Source: DSNY01 sp037442465 (lineage in GTDB: Bacteria > Pseudomonadota > Gammaproteobacteria > Burkholderiales > Burkholderiaceae_F). Taken from it: a stretch of DNA of 21,113 bases. A program made the position numbers and the translations under genes. Below are positions 19,801-21,113 of the stretch, piece after piece. The notes beneath the pieces are model-generated. The model searched no databases. It saw only the letters and a program-made list of their open reading frames with translations, and had not been told where the DNA came from. Location: NCBI GenBank assembly GCA_037442465.1, contig JBBIQI010000034.1, positions 1 to 21,113 of the forward strand, in the 5' to 3' direction. Every line of letters starts with the position of its first letter. The stretch's first letter is position 1.

Positions 19801-20834
19801 TGAAGTTGCCGCAGCTCGAGGGCGTGGTGCAGATGCAGTTCGTGCGATTTCCGCTCGTGCAGCGGCGCGATCGCTGGGCGGTCGGCACCGGCGGCGCGAA
19901 CTTGGTGTTCTCGCCCAAGCGCGTGCGGCTCGACAGCGCGCTGGTCGCCAACGCCGGCTACATCGACATCGCGCGTGCCGCGGTGCCTTCCTTGTCGGAC
20001 GACGTGATCGTCGTGCGCGCCGCCGACGCGGGCCAGGCACGCCGGCAGGCAGTCGAGCCACGCGTGGCGTTCGACTTCGACTTCGGCATCGATCTCGGAC
20101 CGGCGTTCGTCCTGCGCGGCAACGGCGTCGATACGCGGCTCGCCGGCGCGCTGCGCGTACGGCACGAGGGACGGGGGGTGATCCGTGCCACCGGCGCGGT
20201 CGAGACGCGCGACGGAACCTACGAGGGCTACGGGCAGAAGCTCGTCATCGAGCGCGGCCGGATCAACTTCCAGGGGCCGATCGACAACCCCGGGCTCGAC
20301 ATCCTGGCGCTGCGCAAAGGACTGCCGGTCGAAGTCGGCGTCACGATCACGCGCACCGCAGCCAATCCGCTGGTGCGACTGCATTCGGATCCGCCGCAGG
20401 CCGACTTCGAGACGCTGTCGTGGCTCGTGCTGGGACGCCCTGCGGAAGCCTCGCGCGGCGACAACGTCGCGCTGGCGCGCGCGGCGGTCGGACTGCTGGG
20501 CGGCAGCGGCGAAGGCGTGCCCACGCAACTTGCGCGCCGGCTCGGCATCGACGAGTTGAGCATCCGCACCGCGGACGCCGCCGGCAGCGGATCGTTGCTG
20601 CCGCGCCAGTCGGTCGCCGGTCGCGTGCGCGGCGACGCGGGCACGCTCGGCGGCGAGATCGTCACGATCGGCAAGCGCCTCTCGGACGAACTGACGCTCA
20701 GCTACGAGCAGGCGACGACCGGAACGACCAACGTCGTGCAGCTGAGCTACCGGCTCACGCAGCGGCTGTCGGTGATCGCCCGCGCGGGGACCGAAAACGC
20801 GCTCGACCTCGTCTACAGTTTCGCGTTCGACTGA
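16803..20834 (+). CDS. tamB: Translocation and assembly module inner-membrane protein TamB
   Basis: This is the AsmA-like partner of TamA, spanning the periplasm as a beta-groove between inner and outer membranes. It has 1343 residues (E. coli 1259). After a basic start (RRR 11-13), one membrane anchor spans about 14-37. Long beta-rich repeats follow, and the C-terminal TamB (DUF490) domain occupies roughly the last 350 residues, with GTYEGYGQKLVIERGRINF, NPGLDILALR, DFETLSWLVLGRP and VVQLSYRLTQRLSVIARAG as recognisable blocks. The chain ends LVYSFAFD. The ATG at 16803 is chosen over the long upstream extension inside tamA because it precedes the anchor. Its ribosome site GAGG (16791-16794) overlaps the tamA stop, so translation is probably coupled. 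TAM-type lipid or protein traffic is family knowledge. Confidence 0.95.
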   Translation: MNDRPSPPAARRRWLWVALALVALGAVLVGAAAIWLVRSTAGVALVVRVLDATLPERIAATGVRGALATGVEIGELRIEVGRTVVVLMGLRVSIESFAPLARRLALAELSAERVTVRLPSEPSSGPPSIPARIAAPLTIDAHTLRIGEFAIERTQPIFAMTAIDGALAFGPRGTEVRRFAADVAGNRLTVVGTLGPKRPFPIDAGGTLVSRLRVGGGSEPAALDAPVQATWRALESLESLELNAGVTGGPGYAARGAVRLRIAPFATEALQSLDADVDGIDPAAWFAGAPQADLQLQAQLRPVAGDTFTLSGPIQVHNRRPGVVDDGRIPLRELRGRLTAHDGALALDDGRALLPRGAATGRFALDWQQRTAPRWDIDARLDGVDPATIHTRAQPMHVDGRLAAQSAADATRVQAQLRARAAPGRPPFSLDVQLRIDTDRIALDDGRLRLDGGHAQFTGELSRRNARAFSVSGTLRNLNPGLLVKGADARLNGELHAEGVLHPTPQATLRASLADSVLLGRPLAGRIDARWLGANDVQIDAELALRSAVLVIRGGFGAGDGGTMRNLDVVLNAPALHELGLPLRGALEARATLAGAWQAPTIDASAHARDLVYAGQRIGRLSAQLRYAGGTDGALEVALELREHRHPRGDPLSVAEAQLQAAGTLREHRLTFAARTADGAALAATAAGGWLTQPRDAIGDGAWRGLIESASAGGAFDSALAAPTELVIGPDAGRIGPARLRVHGARVTDARLQWRTDKGEPTVESSGAFTDFVLAATAGPGETPLTLRGEWRLRAARSLDADLLIERTGGDVYTGPPARRAKMGLAEMRAEAQVRANRLQARAVARGSEVGAVTATLRAELESGDDGWRLAPQRSWSGELEASVPSLAWINPFLSANLRESIRVGGSVRANLQLAGTPGAPRASGFIHADQLRVAWIEQGMRLDNGVVRARLAPGEGGSTEVVFDSVSFSGPPRFVPDDRRIRQALGTQTDGRIDANGRVKLPQLEGVVQMQFVRFPLVQRRDRWAVGTGGANLVFSPKRVRLDSALVANAGYIDIARAAVPSLSDDVIVVRAADAGQARRQAVEPRVAFDFDFGIDLGPAFVLRGNGVDTRLAGALRVRHEGRGVIRATGAVETRDGTYEGYGQKLVIERGRINFQGPIDNPGLDILALRKGLPVEVGVTITRTAANPLVRLHSDPPQADFETLSWLVLGRPAEASRGDNVALARAAVGLLGGSGEGVPTQLARRLGIDELSIRTADAAGSGSLLPRQSVAGRVRGDAGTLGGEIVTIGKRLSDELTLSYEQATTGTTNVVQLSYRLTQRLSVIARAGTENALDLVYSFAFD

Positions 20835-20877
20835 GCGCGGCGCCGCAGCAGCGATCCGCCTCAGGCAGCGCCGCGCT
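20834..20877. terminator. Inverted repeat at convergent ends of tamB and GGDEF gene
   Basis: AGCGCGGCGC (20834-20843) pairs perfectly with GCGCCGCGCT (20868-20877) around a 24-nt loop. The last base of the tamB stop begins the left arm, and the stop of the opposing gene lies in the loop. No T-run follows. It may be a weak bidirectional terminator. GC-rich 10-bp arms with a long loop are less striking than the clpB/DUF2863 repeat. Confidence 0.35.
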
Positions 20878-21113
20878 GGACCACCAGCCGCAGCGGCGCC
20901 GGCTGCTCTTCGCGCGTGCGAACGCAATCGCGTCCCGCGGTCTTGGCCGCGTACAGCGCCTCGTCGGCACGCCGCAGCGCGCTGCTGACCGTATCGACGC
21001 CCGGCCGTGCGACGGTGACGCCGACGCGGACCGTCAGGGTCCGATGCTTGAACCAGCGGCGTGCGTCGATCGCGGCGACCGCCTCGCGGACGCGTTCGCC
21101 GGTGTGGCGCGCG
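20861..21113 (-). CDS. GGDEF-domain protein (diguanylate cyclase), C-terminal end, cut by window
   Basis: The final 83 residues of a minus-strand gene are visible, and the start lies beyond the right edge. TGERVREAVAA, LTVRVGVTVARPG and especially RRADEALYAAKTAGRDCV are the hallmark C-terminal segments of a GGDEF domain, which makes the second messenger cyclic di-GMP from two GTP. The GGDEF motif itself and any sensor domain are outside the window, so catalytic competence cannot be judged. The 22-residue tail after the domain is short, so no EAL domain follows. The gene is convergent with tamB across 26 nt. Confidence 0.88.
   Translation of the reverse strand, partial: ARHTGERVREAVAAIDARRWFKHRTLTVRVGVTVARPGVDTVSSALRRADEALYAAKTAGRDCVRTREEQPAPLRLVVQRGAA

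Noticed and set aside
17733..20927. A 1064-residue minus-strand open frame antisense to tamB, and similar long frames antisense to clpB (12160-14865, 901 residues) and across tamA/clpB (14507-17422, 971 residues)
   Set aside because: They lie opposite well-identified genes, are dominated by Arg/Ala/Gly/His, and show no family motifs. Long antisense frames are a by-product of high GC content at third codon positions.

Overview
This window is a high-GC stretch of a draft bacterial genome. It contains a scaffold gap of exactly 100 N at 5223-5322. The gene content points to a betaproteobacterium, most likely Burkholderiales: a DUF2863 protein (a family I know only from Betaproteobacteria), beta-type TamA/TamB, separate aceA and aceB genes with a LysR regulator between them, and a sigma32-type promoter before clpB. 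The genus cannot be fixed from the sequence alone. I see no insertion sequences, CRISPR arrays, tRNA or rRNA genes. This looks like core chromosome rather than an accessory island.

Layout, left to right. A class-3 (coniferyl-aldehyde-type) aldehyde dehydrogenase (-) is divergent from a CNT-family nucleoside permease (+). The permease converges on a 52-codon gene for a cysteine-rich microprotein (-) that follows malate synthase aceB (-). A LysR-type regulator (+), split by the gap, is divergent from aceB and convergent with isocitrate lyase aceA (-). aceA has a strong hairpin terminator downstream and an AT-rich promoter with a structured leader upstream. Next come an RraA-family gene and an MFS transporter in one operon (-). 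Divergent from these are a secreted 5'-nucleotidase-family metallophosphatase (+) and then DUF2863 (+). DUF2863 converges on clpB (-) through a 13-bp perfect inverted repeat that holds both stop codons. clpB is divergent from the tamA-tamB operon (+). The C-terminal end of a GGDEF diguanylate cyclase (-) is cut by the right edge.

How the genes work together. aceA and aceB are the two enzymes of the glyoxylate shunt, which allows growth on acetate or fatty acids. The LysR gene between them is the obvious candidate regulator, with repeated boxes in the shared aceB/lysR promoter region. tamA and tamB encode the outer-membrane barrel and the inner-membrane-anchored bridge of one envelope machine. 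clpB is a heat-shock disaggregase with a matching heat-shock promoter.

The least-described items are the cysteine-rich microprotein linked to aceB (2938-3096), the hairpin-bearing aceA leader (7052-7165), and the inverted repeats that place the stop codons of convergent genes inside hairpin stems. The LysR gap is a likely source of misannotation, because family length says about 400 nt are missing, not 100.
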